In this document: positions 1-12,096 of the stretch, in pieces | How positions within the stretch are numbered: position 1 is the stretch's first letter | Layout of the letters: each line of letters begins with the position of its first letter | NCBI GenBank assembly: GCA_023630585.1 | Contig: CM042545.1 | Span: 2,990,707 to 3,054,706, forward strand | From: Cranoglanis bouderius | Taxonomy: Eukaryota; Chordata; Actinopteri; Siluriformes; Cranoglanididae | Reading direction: 5' to 3' | Length of the DNA stretch: 64,000 nucleotides | Notes under the pieces: generated by a model | Database searches by the model: none | What the model was told of the DNA's origin: nothing | The model's input: only the letters and a program-made list of their open reading frames with translations | Translations under genes and position numbers: made by a program

Positions 1-28
1 AAATAGGCTGTAATAGAGCGTGTCTCTC

Positions 29-148
29 GCTTACGGCCATACCACCCTGAGCACGCCCGATCTCGTCCGATCTCGGAAGCTAAGCAGGGTCGGGCCTGGT
101 TAGTACTTGGATGGGAGACCGCCTGGGAATACCAGGTGCTGTAAGCTT
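29..148 (+). rRNA. 5S ribosomal RNA gene, copy 1
   Basis: Full-length 120-nt vertebrate-type 5S rRNA, the RNA polymerase III transcribed component of the large ribosomal subunit. It starts GCTTACGGCCATACC and ends GTAAGCTT, running into a T4 tract (147-150) that serves as terminator. The internal control region (GAAGCTAAGCAGGGTCGGGC and the TACTTGGATGGGAGACC block) is intact. The upstream TATA-like box is only partly in the window. This is the first of a tandem array with a unit of about 2.15 kb. Confidence 0.97.
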
Positions 149-2176
149 TTCCCCCATCCAAGTCTCTGCTGCAACTATTCAAACGCAAAAACTTTTTGCA
201 GCTCTCACCAATTTGAACACAACCACGCCATGGAGAGACACGTCTGAGAAGATCAAAACTACTATTTCAATCAACGGAGCAGAAAACTCTTTTATAATCA
301 CAAAATTATCTTCACATCATACATGTTGCCTTTATTTAGATCGTTCTCCATTCATTCCTTTCTTTAGGCGTCAGTTCCTCTAGATTGTTTATCTCCATCT
401 ATTTTTTAAGTACATTTTTGGGATCAAGTTATTTACTCGTGACGGTACATCAGTACAATGTGTGTGCCACGATAAGATGGCCTTCTCATCGCAGATATCT
501 TTAAATCTTTGAATCAACATGATAGGCACAATTCTTAAGGATATAACTCTTGTGATTATTCTTGCTCTTGTTATGATTATTTTCCTGGTACTAGTATTGA
601 TATATTACTATTGCATTAAGACCTTTGTTTATTTACGATTATCACGACTTTCCGTTACCACGCTCTGGCAGTGCCACATACTACATCCTTCATTTGTGTA
701 TCTGCTGCTGCTACTTTGCACGTGAACATACCCTGCCAGTTTACGTGGCAGCAGCGGATCGGTCTCTGGCACTGTCAATAGAAATTCTGCTATTCTGTTT
801 CAACGCGCTATTGTTCGTGTGACTGTGGTGTCACTTTTTTATGATTTGCACTAAGAACCTACGCTGTGTCAATTACTCGCGCATGCAACTGGATATGGCA
901 CATTTCTTCCTATTACGTGCAGTATTCTTTTCTTTCTAGATGTGTTCTACTCATATAATGGCAGGAGATGCAAACCTAATTTCAGTGTAATCTTACGATG
1001 ACAAGAAACGTACCCTGTTCTATTCATTCAATTCTAACTTTACTCCTTTATTTGAATCATCCGTTTAATTTTAACACAGTTATTTGTCCGTCCGTTCAAT
1101 CACCTATTCATTTCTTCATTTGTTTGTTTGTCTGTCTGTCTGTCTGTCTACTTTTCTCCTTTTTTTCATCATATTGAATGTGTTTTTTCTCTGCGTTTTT
1201 TTGTTATTTCGTGAATCGTTTTATTCCCTTCATTTGGTCCCAAATTCTTCCTTTATTTTCTCCATTTCATCACACGTATACTAAGGCAGGTGCGTGTTTC
1301 TTTCGTTTTATAGCGTGATCGCGCACCACCCTGAGCATGCACGGTCTGTGCACATCGTTCAGTCCTGATGGCCATGAAAAGCTCATTTCCGCAGATGGTA
1401 AGGGAAGCTTGGGGTTCTGTGTGTTTTTCAGTGTTGTTCCTCGCGGCCTTTTAATTCAGCTAATTTCAAAACATCCCACTGAAGTTTCCCGTTCAAGCGC
1501 TTGTGTAAGTCCCTCTTGATAGACTCGTCGAGCGAACGCTGTAAATTCAGTGAGAGAGAGAGGGAGAGAGATTGGTTGATTCGACAGGCCCCACAGTCCA
1601 GCTCAGCTGGTGGCGGTAATGCGTCCAGCTCCTGAGTCGGCATAAAACATCAAAGAAGAAGAAGAGAGCAGGCGCGCGGCTCTTGTAGTTTCAGTGGCTA
1701 TTTAATTGTGGATTTGAATTGTTTTTGACGCACTAACAACTGAAGCAAGAAAAGTATTGTGGAAGTAGTTGTAAATAGACTGTTCATTGTCACGCTTCCT
1801 TCTCATGCAGCAATTTGATGTCCGATGTCAAGTTTTTATTTTTTATTTTTTTATTTTTTTATTATTATCATTATTATTATTATTATTATTATTAATTTTC
1901 AGGTGTATATGGCATTAGGGTTGGGCACGAAGCTAAGATGCAATGTGCCTGTTGAAAACTGTAGGAAAAATGAAGACGAATACACATGCAGTAAAGTGGT
2001 GTGAAACCCATGAGCTGGCGAGCCGTGTGCTCCTGTATGAGTGCAGGTGGTGAGACAGATTCCGTGGACAAAGAGCTTTTACTGTCTGTATGCCTGCAAA
2101 TTAGGAAGTGAGTGAATCAAGAACTGCTTGGGCTACAGCCTACAATATAAATAGGCTGTAATAGAGCTCGTCTCTC
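149..2176. repeat. 5S rDNA non-transcribed spacer, unit 1
   Basis: Spacer of the 5S repeat, almost identical in units 1-4. Landmarks are a TTTGTCTGTCTG tract near 1125-1150 and a block CACCACCCTGAGCATGCAC near 1325 that echoes the 5S 5' region. A GA-rich tract lies near 1548-1570, then a retroposon-like tail (GGTGGCGGTAATGCG followed by CATCAAAGAAGAAGAAG, about 1610-1665). An (ATT)n tract lies at about 1860-1895, and a TATA-like box sits just before the next 5S gene. Short open frames recur in every unit, but they overlap the 5S gene or low-complexity sequence and are not credible genes. Confidence 0.9.
2146..2153 (+). promoter_or_regulatory. TATA-like box of the 5S gene (representative)
   Basis: TATAAATA lies 24-31 bp upstream of the 5S start at 2177. 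The same sequence in the same position precedes the genes at 4324, 6492, 8638, 10789, 50689, 52844 and 56594, and the pseudogene at 27629. Upstream TATA-like elements near -30 are known for fish 5S genes. The conserved spacing supports a role in RNA polymerase III initiation. Confidence 0.7.
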
Positions 2177-2296
2177 GCTTACGGCCATACCACCCTGAGC
2201 ACCCCCGATCTCGTCCGATCTCGGAAGCTAAGCAGGGTCGGGCCTGGTTAGTACTTGGATGGGAGACCGCCTGGGAATACCAGGTGCTGTAAGCTT
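2177..2296 (+). rRNA. 5S ribosomal RNA gene, copy 2
   Basis: Full-length 120-nt 5S gene with TATA-like box and T-run terminator. It differs from copy 1 by one visible substitution in the helix III/loop C region (GAGCACCCCCG instead of GAGCACGCCCG). The internal promoter blocks are unchanged, so it probably remains transcribable. Confidence 0.96.
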
Positions 2297-4002
2297 TTCC
2301 CCCTTCAAAGTCTCTGCTGCAACTATTCAAACGCAAAAACTTTTTGCAGCTCTCACCAATTTGAACACAACCACGCCATGGAGAGACACGTCTGAGAAGA
2401 TCAAAACTACTATTTCAATCAACGGAGCAGAAAACTCTTTTAGAATCACAAAATTATCTTCACATCATACATGTTGCCTTTATTTAGATCGTTCTCCATT
2501 CATTCCTTTCTTTAGGCGTCAATTCCTCTAGATTGTTTATCTCCATCTATTTTTTGAGTACATTTTTGGGATCAAGTTATTTACTCGTGACGGTACATCA
2601 GTACAATGTGTGTGCCACGATAAGATGGCCTTCTCATCGCAGATATCTTTAAATCAACATGATAGGCACAATTCTTAAGGATATAACTCTTGTGATTATT
2701 CTTGCTCTTGTTATGATTATTTTCCTGGTACTAGTATTGATATATTACTATTGCATTAAGACCTTTGTTTATTTACGATTATCACGACTTTCCGTTACCA
2801 CGCTCTGGCAGAGCCACATACTACATCCTTCATTTGTGTATCTGCTGCTGCTACTTTGCACGTTAACATACCCTGCCAGTTTACGTGGCAGCAGCGGATC
2901 GGTCTCTGGCACTGTCAATAGAAATTCTGCTATTCTGTTTCAACGCGCTATTGTTCGTGTGACTGTGGTGTCACTTTTTTATGATTTGCACTAAGAACCT
3001 ACGCTGTGTCAATTGCTCGCGCATGCAACTGGATATGGCACATTTCTTCCTATTACGTGCAGTATTCTTTTCTTTCTAGATGTGTTCTACTCATATAATG
3101 GCAGGAGATGCAAACCTAATTTCAGTGTAATCTTCCGATGACAAGAAACGTACCCTGTTCTATTCATTCAATTCTAACTTTACTCCTTTATTTGAATCAT
3201 CCGTTTAATTTTAATACAGTTATTTGTCCGTCCGTTCAATCACCTATTCATTTCTTCATTTGTTTGTCTGTCTGTCTGTCTGTCTGTCTACTTTTCTCCT
3301 TTTTTTCATCATATTGAATGTGTTTTTTCTCTGCGTTTTTTTTGTTATTTTGTGAATCGTTTTATTCCCTTCATTTGGTCCCAAATTCTTCCTTTATTTT
3401 CTCCATTTCATCACACGTATACTAAGGCAGGTGCGTGTTTCTTTCGTTTTATAGCGTGATCGCGCACCACCCTGAGCATGCACTGTCTGTGCACATCGTT
3501 CAGTCCTGATGGCCATGAAAAGCTCATTTCCGCAGATGGTAAGGGAAGCTTGGGGTTCTGTGTGTTTTTCAGTGTTGTTCCTCGCGGCCTTTTAATTCAG
3601 CTAATTTCAAAACATCCCACTGAAGTTTCCCGTTCAAGCGCTTGTGTAAGTCCCTCTTGATAGACTCGTCGAGCGAACGCTGTAAATTCAGTGAGAGAGA
3701 GGGAGAGAGATTGGTTGATTCGACAGGCCCCACAGTCCAGCTCAGCTGGTGGCGGTAATGCGCCCAACTCCTGAGTCGGCATAAAACATCAAAGAAGAAG
3801 AAGAGAGCAGGCGCGCGGCTCTTGTAGTTTCAGTGGCTATTTAATTGTGGATTTGAATTGTTTTTGACGCACTAACAACTGAAGCAAGAAAAGTATTGTG
3901 GAAGTAGTTGTAAATAGACTGTTCATTGTCACGCTTCCTTCTCATGCAGCAATTTGATGTCCGATGTCAAGTTTTTATTTTTTTTAAATTTTATTATTAT
4001 TA

Positions 4003-4043
<41 letters not shown>

Positions 4044-4323
4044 TTTCAGGTGTATATGGCATTAGGGTTGGGCAAGAAGCTAAGATGCAATGTGCCTGTT
4101 GAAAACTGTAGGAAAAATGAAGACGAATACACATGCAGTAAAGTGGTGTGAAAGCCATGAGCTGGCGAGCCGTGTGCTCCTGTATGAGTGCAGGTGGTGA
4201 GACAGATTCCGTGGACAAAGAGCTTTTACTGTCTGTATGCCTGCAAATTAGGAAGTGAGTGAATCAAGAACTTCTTGGGCTACAGCCTACAATATAAATA
4301 GGCTGTAATAGAGCTCGTCTCTC
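2297..4323. repeat. 5S rDNA non-transcribed spacer, unit 2
   Basis: Same organisation as the unit 1 spacer with scattered substitutions and small length differences in the GTCT, GA and ATT tracts. The ATT tract at about 3990-4040 is longer than in unit 1. No independent gene is seen. Confidence 0.9.
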
Positions 4324-4443
4324 GCTTACGGCCATACCACCCTGAGCACGCCCGATCTCGTCCGATCTCGGAAGCTAAGCAGGGTCGGGCCTGGTTAGTA
4401 CTTGGATGGGAGACCGCCTGGGAATACCAGGTGCTGTAAGCTT
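4324..4443 (+). rRNA. 5S ribosomal RNA gene, copy 3
   Basis: Full-length 120-nt 5S gene identical in its visible blocks to copy 1, with the TATA-like box about 30 bp upstream. The downstream sequence is CTTTTCACCC rather than CTTTTCCCCC, so the T4 terminator is kept. Confidence 0.97.
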
Positions 4444-6161
4444 TTCACCCTTCAAAGTCTCTGCTGCAACTATTCAAACGCAAAAACTTTTTGCAGCTCT
4501 CACCAATTTGAACACAACCACGCCATGGAGAGACACGTCTGAGAAGATCAAAACTACTATTTCAATCAACGGAGCAGAAAACTCTTTTAGAATCACAAAA
4601 TTATCTTCACATCATACATGTTGCCTTTATTTAGATCGTTCTCCATTCATTCCTTTCTTTAGGCGTCAGTTCCTCTAGATTGTTTATCTCCATCTATTTT
4701 TTAAGTACATTTTTGGGATCAAGTTATTTACTCGTGACGGTACATCAGTACAATGTGTGTGCCACGATAAGATGGCCTTCTCATCGCAGATATCTTTAAA
4801 TCTTTGAATCAACATGATAGGCACAATTCTTAAGGATATAACTCTTGTGATTATTCTTGCTCTTGTTATGATTATTTTCCTGGTACTAGTATCGATGTAT
4901 TACTATTGCATTAAGACCTTTGTTTATTTACGATTATCACGACTTTCCGTTACCACGCTCTGGCAGTGCCACATACTACATCCTTCATTTGTGTATCTGC
5001 TGCTGCTACTTTGCACGTGAACATACCCTGCCAGTTTACGTGGCAGCAGCGGATCGGTCTCTGGCACTGTCAATAGAAATTCTGCTATTCTGTTTCAACG
5101 CGCTATTGTTCGTGTGACTGTGGTGTCACTTTTTTATGATTTGCACTAAGAACCTACGCTGTGTCAATTACTCGCGCATGCAACTGGATATGGCACATTT
5201 CTTCCTATTACGTGCAGTATTCTTTTCTTTCTAGATGTGTTCTACTCATATAATGGCAGGAGATGCAAACCTAATTTCAGTGTAATCTTCCGATGACAAG
5301 AAACGTACCCTGTTCTATTCATTCAATTCTAACTTTACTCCTTTATTTGAATCATCCGTTTAATTTTAATACAGTTATTTGTCCGTCCGTTCAATCACCT
5401 ATTCATTTCTTCATTTGTTTGTCTGTCTGTCTGTCTGTCTGTCTACTTTTCTCCTTTTTTTCATCATATTGAATGTGTTTTTTCTCTGCGTTTTTTTGTT
5501 ATTTCGTGAATCGTTTTATTCCCTTCATTTGGTCCCAAATTCTTACTTTATTTTCTCCATTTCATCACACGTATACTAAGGCAGGTGCGTGTTTCTTTCG
5601 TTTTATAGCGTGATCGCGCACCACCCTGAGCATGCACGGTCTGTGCACATCGTTCAGTCCTGATGGCCATGAAAAGCTCATTTCCGCAGATGGTAAGGGA
5701 AGCTTGGGGTTCTGTGTGTTTTTCAGTGTTGTTCCTCGCGGCCTTTTAATTCAGCTAATTTCAAAACATCCCACTGAAGTTTCCCGTTCAAGCGCTTGTG
5801 TAAGTCCCTCTTGATAGACTCGTCGAGCGAACGCTGTAAATTCAGTGAGAGAGAGGGAGAGAGATTGGTTGATTCGACAGGCCCCACAGTCCAGCTCAGC
5901 TGGTGGCGGTAATGCGTCCAACTCCTGAGTCGGCATAAAACATCAAAGAAGAAGAAGAGAGCAGGCGCGCGGCTCTTGTAGTTTCAGTGGCTATTTAATT
6001 GTGGATTTGAATTGTTTTTGACGCACTAACAACTGAAGCAAGAAAAGTATTGTGGAAGTAGTTGTAAATAGACTGTTCATTGTCACGCTTCCTTCTCATG
6101 CAGCAATTTGATGTCCGATGTCAAGTTTTTATTTTTTTTTATTTTTATTTTTTTATTATTA

Positions 6162-6211
<50 letters not shown>

Positions 6212-6491
6212 TTTCAGGTGTATATGGCATTAGGGTTGGGCAAGATGCTAAGATGCAATGTGCCTGTTGAAAACTGTAGGAAAAATGAAGACGAATACAC
6301 ATGCAGTAAAGTGGTGTGAAAGCCATGAGCTGGCGAGCCGTGTGCTCCTGTATGAGTGCAGGTGGTGAGACAGATTCCGTGGACAAAGAGCTTTTACTGT
6401 CTGTATGCCTGCAAATTAGGAAGTGAGTGAATCAAGAACTGCTTGTGCTACAGCCTACAATATAAATAGGCTGTAATAGAGCTCGTCTCTC
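4444..6491. repeat. 5S rDNA non-transcribed spacer, unit 3
   Basis: Canonical spacer, slightly longer (unit about 2168 bp) because the ATT tract at about 6155-6210 is expanded. No independent gene is seen. Confidence 0.9.
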
Positions 6492-6611
6492 GCTTACGGC
6501 CATACCACCCTGAGCACGCCCGATCTCGTCCGATCTCGGAAGCTAAGCAGGGTCGGGCCTGGTTAGTACTTGGATGGGAGACCGCCTGGGAATACCAGGT
6601 GCTGTAAGCTT
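6492..6611 (+). rRNA. 5S ribosomal RNA gene, copy 4
   Basis: Full-length canonical 120-nt 5S gene with intact internal control region, upstream TATA-like box and T-run terminator. Confidence 0.97.
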
Positions 6612-8637
6612 TTCCCCCTTCAAAGTCTCTGCTGCAACTATTCAAACGCAAAAACTTTTTGCAGCTCTCACCAATTTGAACACAACCACGCCATGGAGAG
6701 ACACGTCTGAGAAGATCAAAACTACTATTTCAATCAACGGAGCAGAAAACTCTTTTAGAATCACAAAATTATCTTCACATCATACATGTTGCCTTTATTT
6801 AGATCGTTCTCCATTCATTCCTTTCTTTAGGCGTCAGTTCCTCTAGATTGTTTATCTCCATCTATTTTTTAAGTACATTTTTGGGATCAAGTTATTTACT
6901 CGTGACGGTACATCAGTACAATGTGTGTGCCACGATAAGATGGCCTTCTCATCGCAGATATCTTTAAATCTTTGAATCAACATGATAGGCACAATTCTTA
7001 AGGATATAACTCTTGTGATTATTCTTGCTCTTGTTATGATTATTTTCCTGGTACTAGTATTGATGTATTACTATTGCATTAAGACCTTTGTTTATTTACG
7101 ATTATCACGACTTTCCGTTACCACGCTCTGGCAGTGCCACATACTACATCCTTCATTTGTGTATCTGCTGCTGCTACTTTGCACGTGAACATACCCTGCC
7201 AGTTTACGTGGCAGCAGCGGATCGGTCTCTGGCACTGTCAATAGAAATTCTGCTATTCTGTTTCAACGCGCTATTGTTCGTGTGACTGTGGTGTCACTTT
7301 TTTATGATTTGCACTAAGAACCTACGCTGTGTCAATTACTCGCGCATGCAACTGGATATGGCACATTTCTTCCTATTACGTGCAGTATTCTTTTCTTTCT
7401 AGATGTGTTCTACTCATATAATGGCAGGAGATGCAAACCTAATTTCAGTGTAATCTTCCGATGACAAGAAACGTACCCTGTTCTATTCATTCAATTCTAA
7501 CTTTACTCCTTTATTTGAATCATCCGTTTAATTTTAATACAGTTATTTGTCCGTCCGTTCAATCACCTATTCATTTCTTCATTTGTTTGTTTGTCTGTCT
7601 GTCTGTCTGTCTACTTTTCTCCTTTTTTTCATCATATTGAATGTGTTTTTTCTCTGCGTTTTTTTGTTATTTTGTGAATCGTTTTATTCCCTTCATTTGG
7701 TCCCAAATTCTTACTTTATTTTCTCCATTTCATCACACGTATACTAAGGCAGGTGCGTGTTTCTTTCGTTTTATAGCGTGATCGCGCACCACCCTGAGCA
7801 TGCACGGTCTGTGCACATCGTTCAGTCCTGATGGCCATGAAAAGCTCATTTCCGCAGATGGTAAGGGAAGCTTGGGGTTCTGTGTGTTTTTCAGTGTTGT
7901 TCCTCGCGGCCTTTTAATTCAGCTAATTTCAAAACATCCCACTGAAGTTTCCCGTTCAAGCGCTTGTGTAAGTCCCTCTTGATAGACTCGTCGAGCGAAC
8001 GCTGTAAATTCAGTGAGAGAGAGGGAGAGAGATTGGTTGATTCGACAGGCCCCACAGTCCAGCTCAGCTGGTGGCGGTAATGCGCCCAACTCCTGAGTCG
8101 GCATAAAACATCAAAGAAGAAGAAGAGAGCAGGCGCGCGGCTCTTGTAGTTTCAGTGGCTATTTAATTGTGGATTTGAATTGTTTTTGACGCACTAACAA
8201 CTGAAGCAAGAAAAGTATTGTGGAAGTAGTTGTAAATAGACTGTTCATTGTCACGCTTCCTTCTCATGCAGCAATTTGATGTCCGATGTCAAGTTTTTAT
8301 TTTTTTTATTTTTATTTTTTTATTATTATCATTATTATTATTATTATTATTATTAATTTTCAGGTGTATATGGCATTAGGGTTGGGCAAGAAGCTAAGAT
8401 GCAATGTGCCTGTTGAAAACTGTAGGAAAAATGAAGACGAATACACATGCAGTAAAGTGGTGTGAAACCCATGAGCTGGCGAGACGTGTGCTCCTGTATG
8501 AGTGCAGGTGGTGAGACAGATTCCGTGGACAAAGAGCTTTTACTGTCTGTATGCCTGCAAATTAGGAAGTGAGTGAATCAAGAACTGCTTGTGCTACAGC
8601 CTACAATATAAATAGGCTGTAATAGAGCTCGTCTCTC
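6612..8637. repeat. 5S rDNA non-transcribed spacer, unit 4
   Basis: Canonical spacer with the same landmarks as units 1-3 and a shorter ATT tract near 8320-8355. No independent gene is seen. Confidence 0.9.
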
Positions 8638-8757
8638 GCTTACGGCCATACCACCCTGAGCACGCCCGATCTCGTCCGATCTCGGAAGCTAAGCAGGGTC
8701 GGGCCTGGTTAGTACTTGGATGGGAGACCGCCTGGGAATACCAGGTGCTGTAAGCTC
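8638..8757 (+). rRNA. 5S ribosomal RNA gene, copy 5, with altered terminator
   Basis: Full-length 5S gene, but the 3' end reads GTAAGCTCTTCCCCC instead of GTAAGCTTTTCCCCC. The substitution breaks the T4 terminator into a TCTT string and changes the 3' helix. RNA polymerase III needs a run of T residues, so this copy may read through or terminate poorly. That is inference; the base change is seen directly. Confidence 0.94.
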
Positions 8758-10452
8758 TTCCCCCTTCAAAGTCTCTGCTGCAACTATTCAAACGCAAAAA
8801 CTTTTTGCAGCTCTCACCAATTTGAACACAACCACGCCATGGAGAGACACGTCTGAGAAGATCAAAACTACTATTTCAATCAACGGAGCAGAAAACTCTT
8901 TTAGAATCACAAAATTATCTTCACATCATACATGTTGCCTTTATTTAGATCGTTCTCCATTCATTCCTTTCTTTAGGCGTCAGTTCCTCTAGATTGTTTA
9001 TCTCCATCTATTTTTTATGTACATTTTTGGGATCAAGTTATTTACTCGTGACGGTACATCAGTACAATGTGTGTGCCACGATAAGATGGCCTTCTCATCG
9101 CAGATATCTTTAAATCTTTGAATCAACATGATAGGCACAATTCTTAAGGATATAACTCTTGTGATTATTCTTGCTCTTGTTATGATTATTTTCCTGGTAC
9201 TAGTATTGATGTATTACTATTGCATTAAGACCTTTGTTTATTTACGATTATCACGACTTTCCGTTACCACGCTCTGGCAGTGCCACATACTACATCCTTC
9301 ATTTGTGTATCTGCTGCTGCTACTTTGCACGTTAACATACCCTGCCAGTTTACGTGGCAGCAGCGGATCGGTCTCTGGCACTGTCAATAGAAATTCTGCT
9401 ATTCTGTTTCAACGCGCTATTGTTCGTGTGACTGTGGTGTCACTTTTTTATGATTTGCACTAAGAACCTACGCTGTGTCAATTACTCGCGCATGCAACTG
9501 GATATGGCACATTTCTTCCTATTACGTGCAGTATTCTTTTCTTTCTAGATGTGTTCTACTCATATAATGGCAGGAGATGCAAACCTAATTTCAGTGTAAT
9601 CTTCCGATGACAAGAAACGTACCCTGTTCTATTCATTCAATTCTAACTTTACTCCTTTATTTGAATCATCTACTTAATTTTAATACAGTTATTTGTTCAT
9701 TAACCTTTCAATTTATGCATTTGTTTGTCTTTTCTGTTTACTTTTTCTCCGTTTGCATTCTGAAATTTTGTTTGCTTTGTGTTTTTTGTTATTTTGTGAA
9801 TCGTTTTATTCCCTTCATTTGGTCCCAAATTCTTCCTTTATTTTCTCCATTTCATCACACGTATACTAAGGCAGGTGCGTGTTTCTTTCGTTTTATAGCG
9901 TGATCGCGCACCACCCTGAGCATGCACGGTCTGTGCACATCGTTCAGTCCTGATGGCCATGAAAAGCTCATTTCCGCAGATGGTAAGGGAAGCTTGGGGT
10001 TCTGTGTGTTTTTCAGTGTTGTTCCTCGCGGCCTTTTAATTCAGCTAATTTCAAAACATCCCACTGAAGTTTCCCGTTCAAGCGCTTGTGTAAGTCCCTC
10101 TGGATAGACTCGTCGAGCGAACGCTGTAAATTCAGTGAGAGAGAGAGAGAGACACACAGACAATGAGAGAGATTGGTTGATTCGACAGGCCCCACAGTCC
10201 AGCTCAGCTGGTGGCGGTAATGCGCCCGACTCCTGAGTCGGCATAAAACATCAAAGATGTAGAGAGCAGGCGCGCCGCTCTTGAAGTTGCTGTGGCTATT
10301 TAATTGTTTATTTGAATGGTTTTTAACGCACTAATCATTGATGCAAGAAAAGTATTGTGGAAGTAGTTGTAAATAGAATATTCGTTGTCACGCTTCCTTC
10401 TCTTGCAGCAATTTGATGTCCGATGTGAAGTTTTAATTTTTTTTTAATTTTA

Positions 10453-10508
<56 letters not shown>

Positions 10509-10788
10509 TTACAGGTGTATATGGCATTAGGGTTGGGCAAGAAGCTAAGATGCAATGTGCCTGTTGAAAACTGTAGGAAAAATGAAGACGAATACACATG
10601 CAGTAAAGTGGTGTGAAACCCATGAGCTGGCGAGCCGTGTGCTCCTGTATGAGTGCAGGTGGTGAGACAGATTCCGTGGACAAAGAGCTTTTACTGTCTG
10701 TATGCCTGCAAATTAGGAAGTGAGTGAATCAAGAACTGCTTGGGCTACAGCCTACAATATAAATAGGCTGTAATAGAGCTCGTCTCTC
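8758..10788. repeat. 5S rDNA spacer, unit 5, mosaic of two spacer types
   Basis: Begins as canonical spacer but switches to a second spacer type at about 9670-9780. That stretch includes TTCATTAACCTTTCAATTTA and TTTCTCCGTTTGCATTC, matching the variant unit at 54590-54680. It returns to canonical and switches again at about 10095-10400 (the CTGGATAGACTCG, ACAATGAGAGAG and GTTGCTGTGGC forms, matching 55000-55260). The patchwork points to gene conversion or unequal exchange between unit types. Confidence 0.85.
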
Positions 10789-10898
10789 GCTTACGGCCAT
10801 ACCACCCTGAGCACGTCCGATCTCGGAAGCTAAGCAGGGTCGGGCCTGGTTAGTACTTGGATGGGAGACCGCCTGGGAATACCAGGTGCTGTAAGCTT
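10789..10898 (+). rRNA. 5S rRNA gene, copy 6, with 10-nt internal deletion
   Basis: A 110-nt 5S copy. Where other copies read GAGCACGCCCGATCTCGTCCGATCTCGG, this one reads GAGCACGTCCGATCTCGG, a 10-nt deletion between two copies of a CCGATCTCG direct repeat. The loss removes part of the helix III/loop C region upstream of box A. The rest of the gene, TATA-like box and terminator are intact. It is probably a non-functional 5S RNA even if transcribed. Confidence 0.9.
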
Positions 10899-11354
10899 TT
10901 CCCCCTTCAAAGTCTCTGCTGCAACTATTCAAACGCAAAAACTTTTTGCAGCTCTCACCAATTTGAACACAACCACGCCATGGAGAGACACGTCTGAGAA
11001 GATCAAAACTACTATTTCAATCAACGGAGCAGAAAACTCTTTTAGAATCACAAAATTATCTTCACATCATACATGTTGCCTTTATTTAGATCCTTCTCCA
11101 TTCATTCCTTTCTTTAGGCGTCAGTTCCTCTAGATTGTTTATCTCCATCTATTTTTTAAGTACATTTTTGGGATCAAGTTATTTACTCGTGACGGTACAT
11201 CAGTACAATGTGTGTGCCACGATAAGATGGCCTTCTCATCGCAGATATCTTTAAATCTTTGAATCAACATGATAGGCACAATTCTTAAGGATATAACTCT
11301 TGTGATTATTCTTGCTCTTGTTATGATTATTTTCCTGGTACTAGTAGTGATATA
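10899..11354. repeat. 5S spacer remnant flanking Polinton 1 (left)
   Basis: Canonical spacer from the 5S 3' end to GTACTAGTAGTGATATA, where it is interrupted by Polinton 1. The uninterrupted repeat reads GTACTAGTATTGATATATTAC at this point (about position 602 in unit 1). Confidence 0.92.
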
Positions 11355-11535
11355 AGTAGTTATATCATATACTTTATGTCAAAAAATGATTTATGACCCC
11401 CTGACATTGTATAATTTATGGACTCGTGAAGGTCCCATGAACATGTGTAATTTATGACCCCTCATGTCATCCTGATTGCCAGTTCACCCCCACTTGTAAG
11501 TTATGACCCACCAGTCTTCTGTCTGTGTGTGTATG

Positions 11536-11574
<39 letters not shown>

Positions 11575-12096
11575 GAGTTTTACAACCGGTATGTGTGTTG
11601 TGGCCAGAGAAAACCGCTGTTAAATACCCCAACGCGGTCTGTATGTCGTAGGTTTATGCGCGAGCCGTACGTGTGTGTTGAAACAGGGCTTGTTAAATAG
11701 GATACTTAAATAGTTATTGTTATAACACAGAAGACGTACTGAAAAAAAAAAAAAAAAAATCTCACACGATGTCTGCCCCACAAACTCCTAAAACCGGCAC
11801 GAGTTCGGCGTCTGCCTCAACACCTAGAATTGGCATTGAACTGTGTGAGAACATAACTTATGCGCCACGGAAAAAACAAAGCGTTAGTTTAACAAACCTT
11901 CGTCATAAGGATGTGTATAGTGTAAAGGCGTTATTGTTTCGTTCGGAGCAGGATGTTACCATGTCCGAAGATCGGTTCTTAAGCCCGCTCCCGCATCACA
12001 ACAACGATTAAAAACGCCTGCGGATCGACACGGTCACAACATACGCCCACAATGTCTCAAGAATCTACAACTGTCTGCTGTTACAGCAATACGCCT
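11355..12096 (+). repeat. Polinton 1 left terminal inverted repeat
   Basis: About 742 bp, matching the reverse complement of 25988-26721 with few differences. It contains repeated ATTTATGACCCC motifs, a (TG)n microsatellite at about 11527-11571, an A18 run near 11742, the whole 80-aa ORF and the first codons of the next ORF. Confidence 0.92.
11769..12011 (+). CDS. Small Polinton ORF inside the left TIR (80 aa), unknown function
   Basis: An 80-residue protein rich in Ser/Thr/Ala at its N-terminus with a basic APRKKQ segment in the middle. I do not recognise a domain. It lies within the inverted repeat, so a second copy sits at 26073-26315 on the other strand, and a third, more diverged copy is in Polinton 2 (29014-29256). 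Conservation of the frame in all three copies suggests it is a real gene rather than chance. It sits 41 bp upstream of the next ORF on the same strand. Confidence 0.6.
   Translation: MSAPQTPKTGTSSASASTPRIGIELCENITYAPRKKQSVSLTNLRHKDVYSVKALLFRSEQDVTMSEDRFLSPLPHHNND

Noticed and set aside
111..383. Recurrent 90-aa open frame in each 5S unit (also at 2259, 4406, 6574, 8720, 10861, 50771, 52926)
   Set aside because: It begins inside the 5S rRNA gene and recurs only because the DNA repeat recurs; there is no independent coding signal.
519..1519. Other repeated short frames in the spacer (68, 65, 66, 60 and 61 aa families)
   Set aside because: They lie in AT-rich or GTCT/GA low-complexity spacer, vary in frame between units and have no domain.
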